The notes beneath the pieces were generated by a model that was not told the DNA's origin, did not search any database, and was given only the letters and a program-made list of their open reading frames with translations. Positions 26,784 through 35,744 of a stretch of 64,000 nt of DNA are shown here, piece by piece. Every line of letters begins with the position of its first letter. Position 1 is the first letter of the stretch. A program made the translations under genes and the position numbers. The stretch is from Mesorhizobium sp. WSM2240 (lineage in GTDB: Bacteria; Pseudomonadota; Alphaproteobacteria; Rhizobiales; Rhizobiaceae), in contig NZ_CP159253.1 in NCBI RefSeq assembly GCF_040438645.1, positions 3,844,001 to 3,908,000 of the forward strand. Reading direction: 5' to 3'.

Positions 26784-27773
26784 CTAATCGGCGACGTCGA
26801 TCACGATCTTGCCGTTGGCGGTCCGGTTTTCGATTTCGGCATACGCCTCCGCTATGGTCTCGAAACCAAAGCGACGCGGATCGACGTGTGGGGTAATCTT
26901 TCCCGCTTCCGCGAGCCGCTTGGCCTCTCGCAGGATGTGCCCATGATGGGTCCGGCCTTCCCCAGTCAGGATCGGCAGGAGCGTGAAGACACCCGAGTAG
27001 CTTGCGGCACGGAACGAGAGCGGCCCGAGCGAATGCGTGCCCCATCCGAGGCAGCTCACAACGTGGCCAAAACGCGCCACCGCGTTGAACGCGGCGTCAA
27101 TTCCGGCCCCGCCTACGGTGTCATAGACGACGTCGAAGCCGCGCCCGCCGGTATGGTCCTTGACGTACTCCTCGACAGTCGTCTGATGCCTGTCGATCGC
27201 CGTGGCGCAGAGCTCCTCGATCTCGCGCTGCTTGGCAGCCTTCTCCACGGCGAAGACCTCAGCTCCGAAAGCCCGTGCGATCTGGATCGCAACGTGGCCC
27301 ACACCGCCCGCACCGAGTACGAGCACCTTCTGACGCGCTTGAACCTGCGCGCGGTCAACGAGACCTTCCCAAGCGGTGATGAAGACCAGCGGCAACGATG
27401 CCGTTTCGCGCATGGTCAGGTTCGCGGGCTTGGGTGCGAGCAATTCGGCGTCGACGGCAGCGAAGGTCGCCAGAGAACCTTGGAGACCGCCCACGCCACC
27501 CGTCAAGCCAAAGACCTCGTCATTCGGCTTGAACGCGGTCACCCCAGGGCCGACAGCCTCGACAATCCCGGCCACGTCCATCCCGAGAATGGCGGGCAGG
27601 GGATGCCGCGCATGCGGAGCTTGGCCGCTTTTGATCTTGAGATCGAGCGGGTTGACGCTGCTCGCCTTGACGCGGACAAGGACCTCTCCCGCCGCGGGTG
27701 CTGGGCAGACCATGCTGGTGCGGACGAAGTCAGAGTTCGTCTCGTTCAAGACGAGCGCGTCCATTTTCTTCAT
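26784..27773 (-). CDS. NADP-dependent alcohol dehydrogenase/quinone oxidoreductase (MDR family)
   Basis: A medium-chain reductase of about 329 residues: VRVKASSVNPLDLKIKSGQ, GMDVAGIVEAVG, then the cofactor motif LVLGAGGVGHVAIQIA and DVVYDTVGG, ending KIVIDVAD. No structural-zinc cysteine cluster is visible, as expected of quinone-reductase-like members. The start at 27773 (MKKMDALVLNE) follows a GAGAGAGGGG stretch; the Arg-rich extension upstream looks non-coding. It is the first gene of the operon, 138 bases downstream of the regulator. Confidence 0.88.
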   Translation of the reverse strand: MKKMDALVLNETNSDFVRTSMVCPAPAAGEVLVRVKASSVNPLDLKIKSGQAPHARHPLPAILGMDVAGIVEAVGPGVTAFKPNDEVFGLTGGVGGLQGSLATFAAVDAELLAPKPANLTMRETASLPLVFITAWEGLVDRAQVQARQKVLVLGAGGVGHVAIQIARAFGAEVFAVEKAAKQREIEELCATAIDRHQTTVEEYVKDHTGGRGFDVVYDTVGGAGIDAAFNAVARFGHVVSCLGWGTHSLGPLSFRAASYSGVFTLLPILTGEGRTHHGHILREAKRLAEAGKITPHVDPRRFGFETIAEAYAEIENRTANGKIVIDVAD

Positions 27774-27911
27774 CTGTCTGCCCCTCTCTCTGCGGCGTCG
27801 GCGGCGATCCGGCGACGGGCGGAAGATGACAGAACGTCGTAGTCTCAAGCCAGTGAATCGTAGTGAAATCTTGTGATGGAAGGCGACCGGCCGTACAGGG
27901 GGCGGCGAAGG

Positions 27912-30782
27912 TCAGGACATTTCAACCAAAAGAGCTTGGGCCGTGACTATGTCAGCTGTTTCAAAGCCTTCGGAGAATCGTTGATAAACCGGCTCCAACA
28001 GGGCACGCGCTCGAATGGTGTCTCCGTGATCACGTGCCAACCGCGCCAAACTCATGATCGTCCTGAGCTCCCACGAGACCGCGTCCTGTTGCCGCGCCAC
28101 GTCGACGGAATGGCGATAGCACTGCTCGACGCTCTCGATGCCCCCGCCACCGCGCCAAAGGACGTCGCCTTTCACACGGTATAGTTCCGCGACGCACCAG
28201 AGTTCTTCCTTTTCTTCGCTGGCACTGATCGCCGCCTCCACTGCCGCCCGCGCTTCGGCGTGCTGCCCAAGACAAGACAAGCCTTCGGCCAGGAACCCGA
28301 AAAATCTGACGTTGTATAGGTTGAAGAGTTTAACCTGTCGCAGCTCAGCCAACCCGTACCGTAGAAGTGGAACGCCTCTTTCGGGAAGCCCTCGCTGGAT
28401 CAGGAGCGCCGCCTTCCAGCAGCGGCCAAACACCTCCCACGGCCCAAGCGCATTCATTTTCGCCAGGTCGAGGAGCTCGGTGATCGCTGCGTCCGCAGCC
28501 GCAAGGTCGCCGACATGAACCAGGACCGGACATGACCAGCGCGCCAAGGCTTCACACAGGGAGATCGTGTGGCCGGAGGCGCGCGCTGCCTCGACGGCGG
28601 TATCGACAGCCCGGATTGCCTGTTCCGGGAAACCTTGGATCCAGAGGAGTTGGGCAGGTTGAATTCGCGCTGAAACCGATTGACCGAACCTGAAACGCAC
28701 AGAACTTTTGGAGGGGATTTCAGCTGAGACATCGTGGGATAGCATGCGATCGGCGTGGAGACGGGCAACCCGGAAATCTCCCATGCAGAACAGCGTCATG
28801 CTGAGCATCCGGTCGCCGATGAACCGATCGATGCCGCTTTGGGCAAGCGCCAGGAACCGTTCCGCATTTTCTAGCGATGCTCTATACTCGCCCATACCCA
28901 CCTGCGCGAGCCATAATCCCCAAAGGGCCTCGGCCTGGCCGTCGACGTCGCCCAACTCTTGCGATATCTCCAATGCCTTGGCGAACGCGGCCGGAGCCTG
29001 TGGCGCGAAGCCGACCTTGAACGCCTGGGAGAGCCCGAGAGCCGTGTAGAGCTGCATGATTTGACGAGCGCGCCCGTCTCGTTGCTCTCCCGGGGCGATG
29101 CCGAGCAACGCGCGTTGGACGTTATTCAGGCACTCATCAACCAGAGAGAGTTGATACCAAAGTGAAATAGCGGCGATGGTAACTGCGAGGCCGATCTCGA
29201 CGTCGCCACGATCTGAGTATGCCCAGTCCAGAACCAAGCGCACGTTGTTGATGTGGGAGCCGTACCTGAACAGCCATTCGTCGCTTGACAAGGTTTCGAC
29301 TTCCTCCCGCGAATACTGGAGAATTTCGCACAGATAGTTCGCCAGTTGCCGCATGACGGCATCGAGCTCCCCTTCCTCCCGAACTTTGTCCAGAACGAAC
29401 GCCCGCGTCGTGTCGACCAGACGGTATCGCGCGGCCTTGCCATGAGCGTCGACGGCCACCAGGGATTTGGCGACGAGGTCAGCAAGATGGCCTGGTACAT
29501 CGCGGTCGGGGGCAGTTGGGTCGGTTGCAATGGCAACAGCCGCTTCCCGCCTGAAATCGCCAGCAAACACCGCAAGTCGACGCAAGACTTTCCGCTCACC
29601 TTCCGAGAGCGCGCCGTAGCTCCAGTCGATCATTGCAGCCAATGTCTGGTGGCGAGGGAGAGCTGTGCGCCGTCCACCGGTTAGCAACCGTAGACGATCA
29701 TTCAGAAGTTCCGCGATCCCGCGTGTACCGAAAGCCTCCACCCGCCCGGCGGCGAGTTCGATCGCCAGCGCGATTCCATCGAGCTGGCGGCATATGTGCG
29801 TGACCAGCGGGGCTTCGTCGTCGTCAAATTTGTAATCGCTCCCGAACGAGGTTGCCCGCTCGACGAACAGGCGGATGGCGGGAAACTTCAAAGCGCCGGC
29901 GGCAGTCAGACCCGCAGCCAACGGCGGCATATCGAGAGGTGGCAGCCTGTAGACGCTTTCACCCTCAACCCTTAACGCCTCGCGGCTGGTGGCGAGAATA
30001 CTGATCTCCGGGGCTTCCCGGAGCAAAGTCTCTACGAGCCCGGCTGTGGCGTCCAGGATGAGTTCGCAGCTGTCGAACATGAGCAGCATACGTTTGCTGC
30101 GAAGGTGCCCGATGATGCTCGCCATCGGATCACCCGATGTCTCCACGAGCCGAAGCTGTGACGCCAGCAATGACGCCAGGAGTTGCGAATTCGCAATTGG
30201 TGCTAAGTCCAGAAAGCACAAGCCATGCTCATACGATGACGACAGTTGTTCTGCCACACGGATGCCGACGGTGGTCTTTCCGATGCCGCCCGGTCCCACA
30301 ATGGTGACCAGCCGGAACCGTTGAAACCGCCCTTCGACAATCTTGATCGCTTCGTCACGCCCGATGGGGTGCGTCAGCTGTCTTGGAAGGTTGTTCGGAG
30401 CCGCCGTCGTCGCAGGCTCGTTCTCAACATGAGTGCGGTTAAGAGGCGCAATGAACCGATAGCCTCTTGATGGAACGGCGACGATGTATCGCGGAGCGGC
30501 TTGATCGTCGCCGAGCACCCTGCGGAGCAACGCGATCTGAGCTCTGAGGTTCGACTCCTCCACCGTGGTGTTGGGCCAGGCTCGCGCGGTCAATTTATCC
30601 TTCGTTACCAGCTCGCCCGCTTGCTCGGTCAACGCGATGAGTATTTCGAGCGCTCGGGAGCCGATCGTGACGGGCTCATTGTCCTTGAGCAGAAGGTGTC
30701 GCCCCGGATAGAGCAGGAATGAACCAAAAGTGGTCGCGACATCTGCCGCAGCGGTTGCGTTTGGGAAAGCTTGTCCTTGCAT
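27912..30782 (-). CDS. Winged-helix / NB-ARC ATPase / TPR transcriptional regulator
   Basis: About 956 residues. Residues 17-112 form an OmpR/CadC-type winged helix (ALEILIALTEQAGELVTKDK, RYIVAVPSRGYRF). A STAND ATPase follows with P-loop GPGGIGKTT near 162, sensor-like ILATSREALR and QLDGIALAIELAA, then a long TPR-like tail. Such proteins sense a ligand through the tail and activate nearby genes in an ATP-dependent way. The ATG at 30782, with AAGGA upstream, is preferred to a longer frame to 30917. Genes on both sides run in the same direction, making this operon and possibly the SDR upstream the likely targets. Confidence 0.88.
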   Translation of the reverse strand: MQGQAFPNATAAADVATTFGSFLLYPGRHLLLKDNEPVTIGSRALEILIALTEQAGELVTKDKLTARAWPNTTVEESNLRAQIALLRRVLGDDQAAPRYIVAVPSRGYRFIAPLNRTHVENEPATTAAPNNLPRQLTHPIGRDEAIKIVEGRFQRFRLVTIVGPGGIGKTTVGIRVAEQLSSSYEHGLCFLDLAPIANSQLLASLLASQLRLVETSGDPMASIIGHLRSKRMLLMFDSCELILDATAGLVETLLREAPEISILATSREALRVEGESVYRLPPLDMPPLAAGLTAAGALKFPAIRLFVERATSFGSDYKFDDDEAPLVTHICRQLDGIALAIELAAGRVEAFGTRGIAELLNDRLRLLTGGRRTALPRHQTLAAMIDWSYGALSEGERKVLRRLAVFAGDFRREAAVAIATDPTAPDRDVPGHLADLVAKSLVAVDAHGKAARYRLVDTTRAFVLDKVREEGELDAVMRQLANYLCEILQYSREEVETLSSDEWLFRYGSHINNVRLVLDWAYSDRGDVEIGLAVTIAAISLWYQLSLVDECLNNVQRALLGIAPGEQRDGRARQIMQLYTALGLSQAFKVGFAPQAPAAFAKALEISQELGDVDGQAEALWGLWLAQVGMGEYRASLENAERFLALAQSGIDRFIGDRMLSMTLFCMGDFRVARLHADRMLSHDVSAEIPSKSSVRFRFGQSVSARIQPAQLLWIQGFPEQAIRAVDTAVEAARASGHTISLCEALARWSCPVLVHVGDLAAADAAITELLDLAKMNALGPWEVFGRCWKAALLIQRGLPERGVPLLRYGLAELRQVKLFNLYNVRFFGFLAEGLSCLGQHAEARAAVEAAISASEEKEELWCVAELYRVKGDVLWRGGGGIESVEQCYRHSVDVARQQDAVSWELRTIMSLARLARDHGDTIRARALLEPVYQRFSEGFETADIVTAQALLVEMS

Positions 30783-30923
30783 TCCATCCTTCACTGGTAA
30801 CAGAGCGGCCCGGAATATGGAGTGATGCTGCGAAGCAAGGGCGAGTGTGCCAGAGTGGAGTTGCTGGCGACCGAATGATTTCCCTTGGCTCGGACAGGAC
30901 TTCGAAGGGTCACACATCGTGCC

Positions 30924-31892
30924 TCAACTGCTTGCGATGTCCAGTCCGGTCAGCCTCACGCTCGCGCACCATAACCTTTCGGCCCCCTCCGGATCGATCG
31001 CATAAGGCCTCACCCCGAACCCTCCATTGGACTCTACGCGTGCGACATCACAGTTCTCGCAATAGACACCGCCTACCGAGGCCAACACAGCAGCCGTGGC
31101 GCACCAGACTGTCGTCGCTGCGCCTTGTTCCACGGTTTTCATATCCCTCGCCGGATCAATTATGGGGGACCCATCCGGAGCGACAGCACCGAAAGCGTCG
31201 AGTTCGGACCGGGTCAGGTGACGAATCCCGGGTGTCATTATCATTCCCGGGTGTACGGAAAAGGCGCTGATGCCGTGACGACGCCCACGCATGTCGAGTG
31301 CGACCGCCAAAAGCGCGCTCGCAGTTTTTGATTGGGCATAGGCCATCCATTTATCATAGGGACGTCGGGCAAAATCGAGATCGTCGATGTCGATATCACA
31401 TATCTGATGGCCTCGGGACGAGAGGATCACCACCCGGGATTTTCCCGCAGCAAGCAAAGCTGGCCACAGCAGCGCCGTGAGCCGAAAGTGCCCGAGGTAG
31501 TTGATGGAAAAATGGCCTTCGTGGCCATCGGAATCACGGAACAGCGGCCGCGCCATCACGCCCGCGTTCAGAACCAGAAGATCAAGTCGGCTTTGTCGCT
31601 CGAGAAACGCCGTGGCAAAGGCTTTGATTGAGACGGGATCGATTAGGTCAACAGGCGACACCTCAACCCCGTCAATCCCCCTCAAAGCGGCTCGGGCGGC
31701 GACAGGGTTTATCGCGGGCACACAGATGCTGGCCCCGCATGCTGCCAGCACTCTGACCGTCTCGAGGCCCAGCCCGGAGGAACCACCGGTCACCAGTGCA
31801 ACTTGCCCGGTGAGGTTCACGCCACGTGCCACTTCCTCCGCGGTCACGGCAGGTCCAAAAGTGGTGTGGAGCGGATTCTGCAGTTGTCGCAT
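30924..31892 (-). CDS. SDR-family oxidoreductase
   Basis: A 322-residue short-chain dehydrogenase: VTGGSSGLG at 34-42, LVLNAGVMARP, ILSSRGH for the catalytic serine and AYAQSKTA for Tyr/Lys, then VHPGMIMTPG. It resembles the SDR at 22769-23689 in domain layout, including an N-terminal extension before the Rossmann fold, so the two may be related copies. It lies 141 bases upstream of the regulator in the same orientation. Substrate unknown. Confidence 0.87.
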   Translation of the reverse strand: MRQLQNPLHTTFGPAVTAEEVARGVNLTGQVALVTGGSSGLGLETVRVLAACGASICVPAINPVAARAALRGIDGVEVSPVDLIDPVSIKAFATAFLERQSRLDLLVLNAGVMARPLFRDSDGHEGHFSINYLGHFRLTALLWPALLAAGKSRVVILSSRGHQICDIDIDDLDFARRPYDKWMAYAQSKTASALLAVALDMRGRRHGISAFSVHPGMIMTPGIRHLTRSELDAFGAVAPDGSPIIDPARDMKTVEQGAATTVWCATAAVLASVGGVYCENCDVARVESNGGFGVRPYAIDPEGAERLWCASVRLTGLDIASS

Positions 31893-32189
31893 TTTTGTTC
31901 CCCAAAATTCCAGCCCGTCTAATGCTCAGCACACGTAGACCCTTTAGCGATTTTCCAACGCGGTGTCGCCAAAGGAGGGGACCGTTGGAGATATGATAGA
32001 TGCCTGTCCTTTGACCTGAGCGGGAGAGGAAAGTTCTTGCGGAGCGCCGACGGCACGGGGCCGCTTGCAGACCGTCCGGCTTCGTGCCACTGAGCTCCGA
32101 AACCCCGACGGTCCTGGCTGGCCTCAATAAGCCTTCGAGGATGCAGTTAAATGTAAAAGGAAGATGGCACTATACCCGGTTTCCAATGC

Positions 32190-32530
32190 CGGGCAGTCGA
32201 CACCGACCGGGGGGCGGTCTTCGTTCATGAAGGAGGAAGCGGGAGCGCCGTGCTGTTGCTCCATGGCTTTCCCGAGACTGGTTTGATGTGGCGTAGGGTT
32301 GCTCCGCTCCTGGCCGCAGACTTCGCAGTGGTCGTTGCTGACCTGCCAGGTATGGGCGTAGCAGCTGTCCTGGCGACAGCGACCGACATGCTTCCATGTC
32401 GAAACGCGCCATGGCAGCGATGCTTGCTCGTGGACGCGATGCGCGTCGCTGGTCACGAGCGCTTCGCAATAGTGGGTCACGATCGAGGTGGCCGCGTCGC
32501 TTATTCGGGAGCCGCTCGCCGACACCGGCC
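32190..32530 (+). pseudogene. Alpha/beta hydrolase (haloalkane dehalogenase/epoxide hydrolase-like) fragment
   Basis: One frame reads VFVHEGGSGSAVLLLHGFPE then GLMWRRVAPLLAADFAVVVADLPGMG. It breaks into another frame carrying MSKRAMAAML, and returns as VAGHERFAIVGHDRGGRVAY. These are the oxyanion HGFPE and nucleophile GHDRGG motifs of dehalogenase-like hydrolases. The cap domain and catalytic His are absent. The upstream 300 bases (31893-32189) hold a weak relative of repeat family 3 and no gene. Confidence 0.7.
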
Positions 32531-32681
32531 TCATCCATGGACAGGGCCGCTTCTGAAATTTGCGGCCGATCCGATATGGCGGTTCACGCTATTTGGATCA
32601 AGTCCGAGCGCCCAATCGCTGTCGCGGCCCAATTCGCCGAATGCGATTGCTTTAGGTGCCGCGTCGTTCATACGATGGTCC

Positions 32682-33041
32682 ATGTTGCCGACGAATAAAA
32701 CAACGTTGCCGCTGCTCTTCCGCGTGGCCGCGTGGCTTATCCTCGCCGCCGTTGCTCTCGCAACACTGTCCCCGCTGGATGCGCGCCCCAGGTCTGGATT
32801 TGTACCTGACATCGAGCGTCTCGCTGCCTTCCTGACAGTCGGACTTCTGTTTGGACTTGGATACCCGAAACGTTGGATTGCCGTCTTTGGATTACTACTC
32901 GCAGGTATTATCGGCCTGGAAGCGCTACAGCTTTTGCTTCCCGACAGGCATGGTCAGATTGCCGACGCGGCCTTCAAGTCGGCCGGATGCGCGCTGGGGC
33001 TCATGGCCGGGGTAGCAGTCAGGCGCGTGTCGCCGTGGTGA
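32682..33041 (+). CDS. VanZ-like small membrane protein (119 aa)
   Basis: Four hydrophobic helices (LLFRVAAWLILAAVALATLS, LAAFLTVGLLFGLGY, WIAVFGLLLAGIIGLEALQLL, SAGCALGLMAGVAV) and the VanZ-type pattern ALQLLLPDRHGQIADAAFKSAG. VanZ-family proteins affect sensitivity to lipoglycopeptides in some Gram-positive bacteria; in rhizobia the role is unknown. The start is weakly supported; the frame runs upstream into the hydrolase remnant, which I regard as chance. Confidence 0.7.
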   Translation: MLPTNKTTLPLLFRVAAWLILAAVALATLSPLDARPRSGFVPDIERLAAFLTVGLLFGLGYPKRWIAVFGLLLAGIIGLEALQLLLPDRHGQIADAAFKSAGCALGLMAGVAVRRVSPW

Positions 33042-33204
33042 CCTGCTCGCTTGTCAGGCATGGCCACACCTCGAAGAAACGAGCCCTGGCTTTGGCATTG
33101 CCGTCCAACAGAAGCTGCTTCGCGCCGGTGTCAGGCGGCGAAGGGCATGCGCGACCACCTGGTTCAGGTCAGCCCTCAGTCGCGGTACCGTTTTCGGGTA
33201 TTAA

Positions 33205-33447
33205 TCACCTGAGCAAGCGTCGCCCCGGGGAATACACTTCACTGATAGACACCGTGCTCGAGTCGAAGAGAGCATCCTCGACGAGCTGTTTGCCCTCGGG
33301 CGATTTCAGCAGGTCAATAGGACGCTGGCCGTCCAGACCCATGGCCAGACTGCGCGGCCACAGTTCAGCATCATCTCGACCCAAAGACCTCAATGGCCTC
33401 GATGAGGATGCGCTGTCGATCTTATGGATTCGATTTTCGTGGGTCAT
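33205..33447 (-). CDS. MbcA/ParS/Xre (DUF2384)-like antitoxin fragment
   Basis: The reverse strand reads AELWPRSLAMGLDGQRPIDL then LKSPEGKQLVEDALF, close to the C-terminal DUF2384 pattern of ParS/MbcA antitoxins (A.xW...L.G.rPidLL.t..G...V...L). The helix-turn-helix part that normally precedes it is missing and no RES-domain toxin is found next to it. It is probably an orphan or a decayed half of a toxin-antitoxin module. About 33041-33180 on the same strand holds another short remnant (QLLLDGNAKARARFFEVWP). Confidence 0.5.
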   Translation of the reverse strand: MTHENRIHKIDSASSSRPLRSLGRDDAELWPRSLAMGLDGQRPIDLLKSPEGKQLVEDALFDSSTVSISEVYSPGRRLLR

Positions 33448-33642
33448 GAGGATACTCTTGGGGCGAGCAAGGATTCGGTCTTGTTTCCGGTGGTCTCGAA
33501 GCAAGCCTTCGCGATAGATCTCCGGACGCTCTCCCTTGCCCTGCTGGTCCCACTTCGAGGTCGCGCTGCTCCGCTTAAATCAAGGTAACTGGAGACTTTC
33601 GGACCAGAGCGATGAATTTCGAGTTTCCCGCAATTCTATGGA

Positions 33643-33948
33643 TCACGCACTTTTGCCGAGGACCGCGGCCTGTTCCAATATCCGCGTGCGTGCTGCCTCG
33701 TTCAGGCGGCTCCAGCGAATGGCGACCGCAGGTACGAAAAGCATGGTGATCATCTCCTCAAGCCAGTCGACGGCGAAATGCTCGTCGGCGAAATCGGCGT
33801 AAATTTTCATCGGGGACGTGGTCGGTGGATTGCCCACGTCCCGTGCGCAGATGAATCGTCCACCCTGGTTTTCAGCAAACCGCTTCAGTTCGGCATAAAA
33901 TAGCTCCACCACGCTTTCGCTGTCGGGCTCGACTATCCTGTCGAGCAA
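33643..33948 (-). CDS. Hypothetical protein, last gene of the protease/phosphoesterase run (about 101 aa)
   Basis: A soluble, acidic protein with VVELFYAELKRFAENQGGRF and MKIYADFADEHFAVDWLEEM. The only in-frame start is TTG at 33948, but coding character extends upstream (DDVELRPSLLDR) into the end of the neighbouring frameshifted ORF. The two may therefore be one ancestral protein now split. No domain recognised. Its position suggests membership of the operon beginning near 38415. Confidence 0.5.
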   Translation of the reverse strand: MLDRIVEPDSESVVELFYAELKRFAENQGGRFICARDVGNPPTTSPMKIYADFADEHFAVDWLEEMITMLFVPAVAIRWSRLNEAARTRILEQAAVLGKSA

Positions 33949-33956
33949 CGACGGCC

Positions 33957-34141
33957 TCAGTTCGACATCATCCCGCTTTTATGGAAGACCTCTTCGGCGA
34001 ACATCCACGCAAGGCTGAATGTGTGCGGGTGGAATTTCACTGCAACGCGAACGCGATCTTCCAAAGATCCAATATCGAACTGTCCGCCGTGACCGAAGGC
34101 GTAAGCTCCAGCTTCCTTTGAATTTCTTCAGATACACTCAT
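33957..34141 (-). pseudogene. Small ORF overlapping the phosphoesterase stop, frameshifted
   Basis: The ATG at 34139-34141 overlaps the TGA of the preceding phosphoesterase gene (ATGA), a sign of translational coupling. The frame reads MSVSEEIQRKLELTPSVTAD then SSILDL and runs to an early stop, while another frame carries on EDRVRVAVKFHPHTFSLAWM and FAEEVFHKSGMMSN. A slip in the CTTTGG stretch would rejoin them into about 60 residues. Function unknown; it appears to be a genuine operon member. Confidence 0.5.
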
Positions 34142-34983
34142 GGCAGGTCCTCCGTGTTGATGACAAGATCCCAGCGAAAGCCGTTGTCGCGTTCGTCCGG
34201 CCGCTTCAGGTACCCACGCGGATTGCAGATGATCCGGGTTCTGCCGACCATTACGTCGACTGGATGGTGGGTGTGGCCGCATACCCAGAGCGAGGGGGCG
34301 GCATCGGAGTGCAGGATGTCACCGAACAGGACTTCGCTGTTGGCGAACAAATGATTGGCATCGCTGTGCCGACTATCCCGGTAGATCGCGGGAGTGCAAT
34401 CCGGGTGCGGGAGATGGTGGGTGACGACGACCGTCTTGCCATCGAAACCGAGAAACGAAAGCTGACGTTCGATGAAGCCATAGGTCAGGATGTTGAAGCC
34501 GAGCATGACCTCTGGTGCCAGCGGGATCCGTCGCCAAGCCGGATTTGCGAAAAGTCCGCAAGCTGCTTTGGTGCCGCCATCATCCGCGGCCTGATGTCGG
34601 CTTCCTTCTCCAGGCCCATCCTGAAATCCGTCCACAGCGTGCCGCCGACGAAGCGCACGCCGCCGATCTCGGCGGCGTCGTCATCCAGCAGGACAAGCCG
34701 CTGCGACCATGATTTCGATGCCTCGGCCGCCTCCTTCATCAGGCGATGATCGGACGGCTTGGACCGGGCAGTGGAACCGCCCCAATAGAATTCGTGGTTG
34801 CCGGGCACAAAGATTAGAGGCAGGTCGTAACGATGCACGATGTCGAAAAGCCCGTCGCTTGACATCGGGCGCATAGCAAAGATCGCCGGCGCACACGATT
34901 GCGTCGACCCCGTCGGGAGCCCTGGGCGGCAGCGGGACATCCTGCATCTCGAGATGAAGGTCCGACCAGATCCAGAGCTTCAT
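34138..34983 (-). pseudogene. Calcineurin-like metallophosphoesterase, second copy, two compensating frameshifts
   Basis: The start MKLWIWSDLHLEMQDVPLPP carries the DxH motif and continues to VCAGDLCYAPD. Near 34865 the coding text moves to another frame (SDGLFDIVHRYDLPLIFVPG, NHEFYWGG), and near 34530 it returns to the original frame (LAPEVMLGFNILTYGF, VVVTHHLPHP, VCGHTHHPVDV). All metal-binding motifs (DLH, GD, GNHE, H, GHTH) are preserved across the three segments, so the damage is recent or due to base-call errors. It overlaps both neighbours by ATGA. It is a divergent duplicate of 34980-35744. Confidence 0.8.
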
Positions 34984-35744
34984 GCCCGCACCTCGACAAC
35001 CAACTGGCGGTCGAACGCCGCGTTTTCGTCTTCATAGCCGCGCGGGTTGCAAACGACACGGGTGTCGCCAAGGGTGTAGTCGCAGGAATCATGCGGGTGC
35101 CCATGAACCCACAAGGCGGGGCGGCCGTCCTCGATGACGTCTTCCAGATCGGACGCATAGGCCCCGTTGAAATCCCGGTAGAACCGAGCCGGGAGAGATT
35201 TCGCCGACGGAAGGTGATGCGACACCACGACGGTTGGAATGTCGCGATCCGCCTTTAGCGTTTCCTCGATGAAACGGCGCGAATCCTGATGTATCCGGTA
35301 AGCGGCCACAGGCACGAACCGCTGCCAGGGGCTCCGCTGCAAGGCGATCTGGCGGTAGTCGTTCATGCGCTCGCGTGCGTGAGCCATCGACAGATGTTGA
35401 GAGCCATCAATCCTGAAATCGGTCCACAGGGTTGCGCCGATGAACCGAACGCCGTCGACAATGACAAAATCATTCTCGAGGAAATGAACGTCCGGAAAGC
35501 GTTCGGCGGCGGCGCGGCCGTCGTCGAGGCCTTCCTTGATGCCGCCCCGATAGAATTCGTGGTTTCCGGCGACATAGATGCACGGCATGGCCGTCATGAC
35601 ATGTTGCGCGAGCCAGTGGACGCCGTTCGCCGGAGCCCGCATCAAGTCGCCCGCGACCCCGCAGACATCAGCCTCCGGAATAGCCAGTGGAGAGCTGAGA
35701 TCAGCGTATTCGAGATGGAGGTCGGAAAATATCCAGAGCTTCAT
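34980..35744 (-). CDS. Calcineurin-like metallophosphoesterase, first copy
   Basis: An intact 254-residue phosphoesterase. Motifs in order: DLHLEY (metal site, residues about 8-13), GVAGDLM, YVAGNHEFYRGG, VVVSHHLPS and LWVHGHPHDSCDY, the five-block signature of the calcineurin-like superfamily with two metal ions. Members cleave phosphodiesters, nucleotides or Ap4A-like molecules. The start at 35744 overlaps the stop of the FtsH-like protease gene, and its stop overlaps the start of the paralogue at 34983, so three genes are coupled. Substrate not predictable. Confidence 0.87.
   Translation of the reverse strand: MKLWIFSDLHLEYADLSSPLAIPEADVCGVAGDLMRAPANGVHWLAQHVMTAMPCIYVAGNHEFYRGGIKEGLDDGRAAAERFPDVHFLENDFVIVDGVRFIGATLWTDFRIDGSQHLSMAHARERMNDYRQIALQRSPWQRFVPVAAYRIHQDSRRFIEETLKADRDIPTVVVSHHLPSAKSLPARFYRDFNGAYASDLEDVIEDGRPALWVHGHPHDSCDYTLGDTRVVCNPRGYEDENAAFDRQLVVEVRA

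Noticed and set aside
32250..33041. One 263-residue fusion of hydrolase and VanZ protein
   Set aside because: The hydrolase part is frameshifted within itself, and the stretch joining it to the membrane protein has no family support, so the shared frame is taken as chance.
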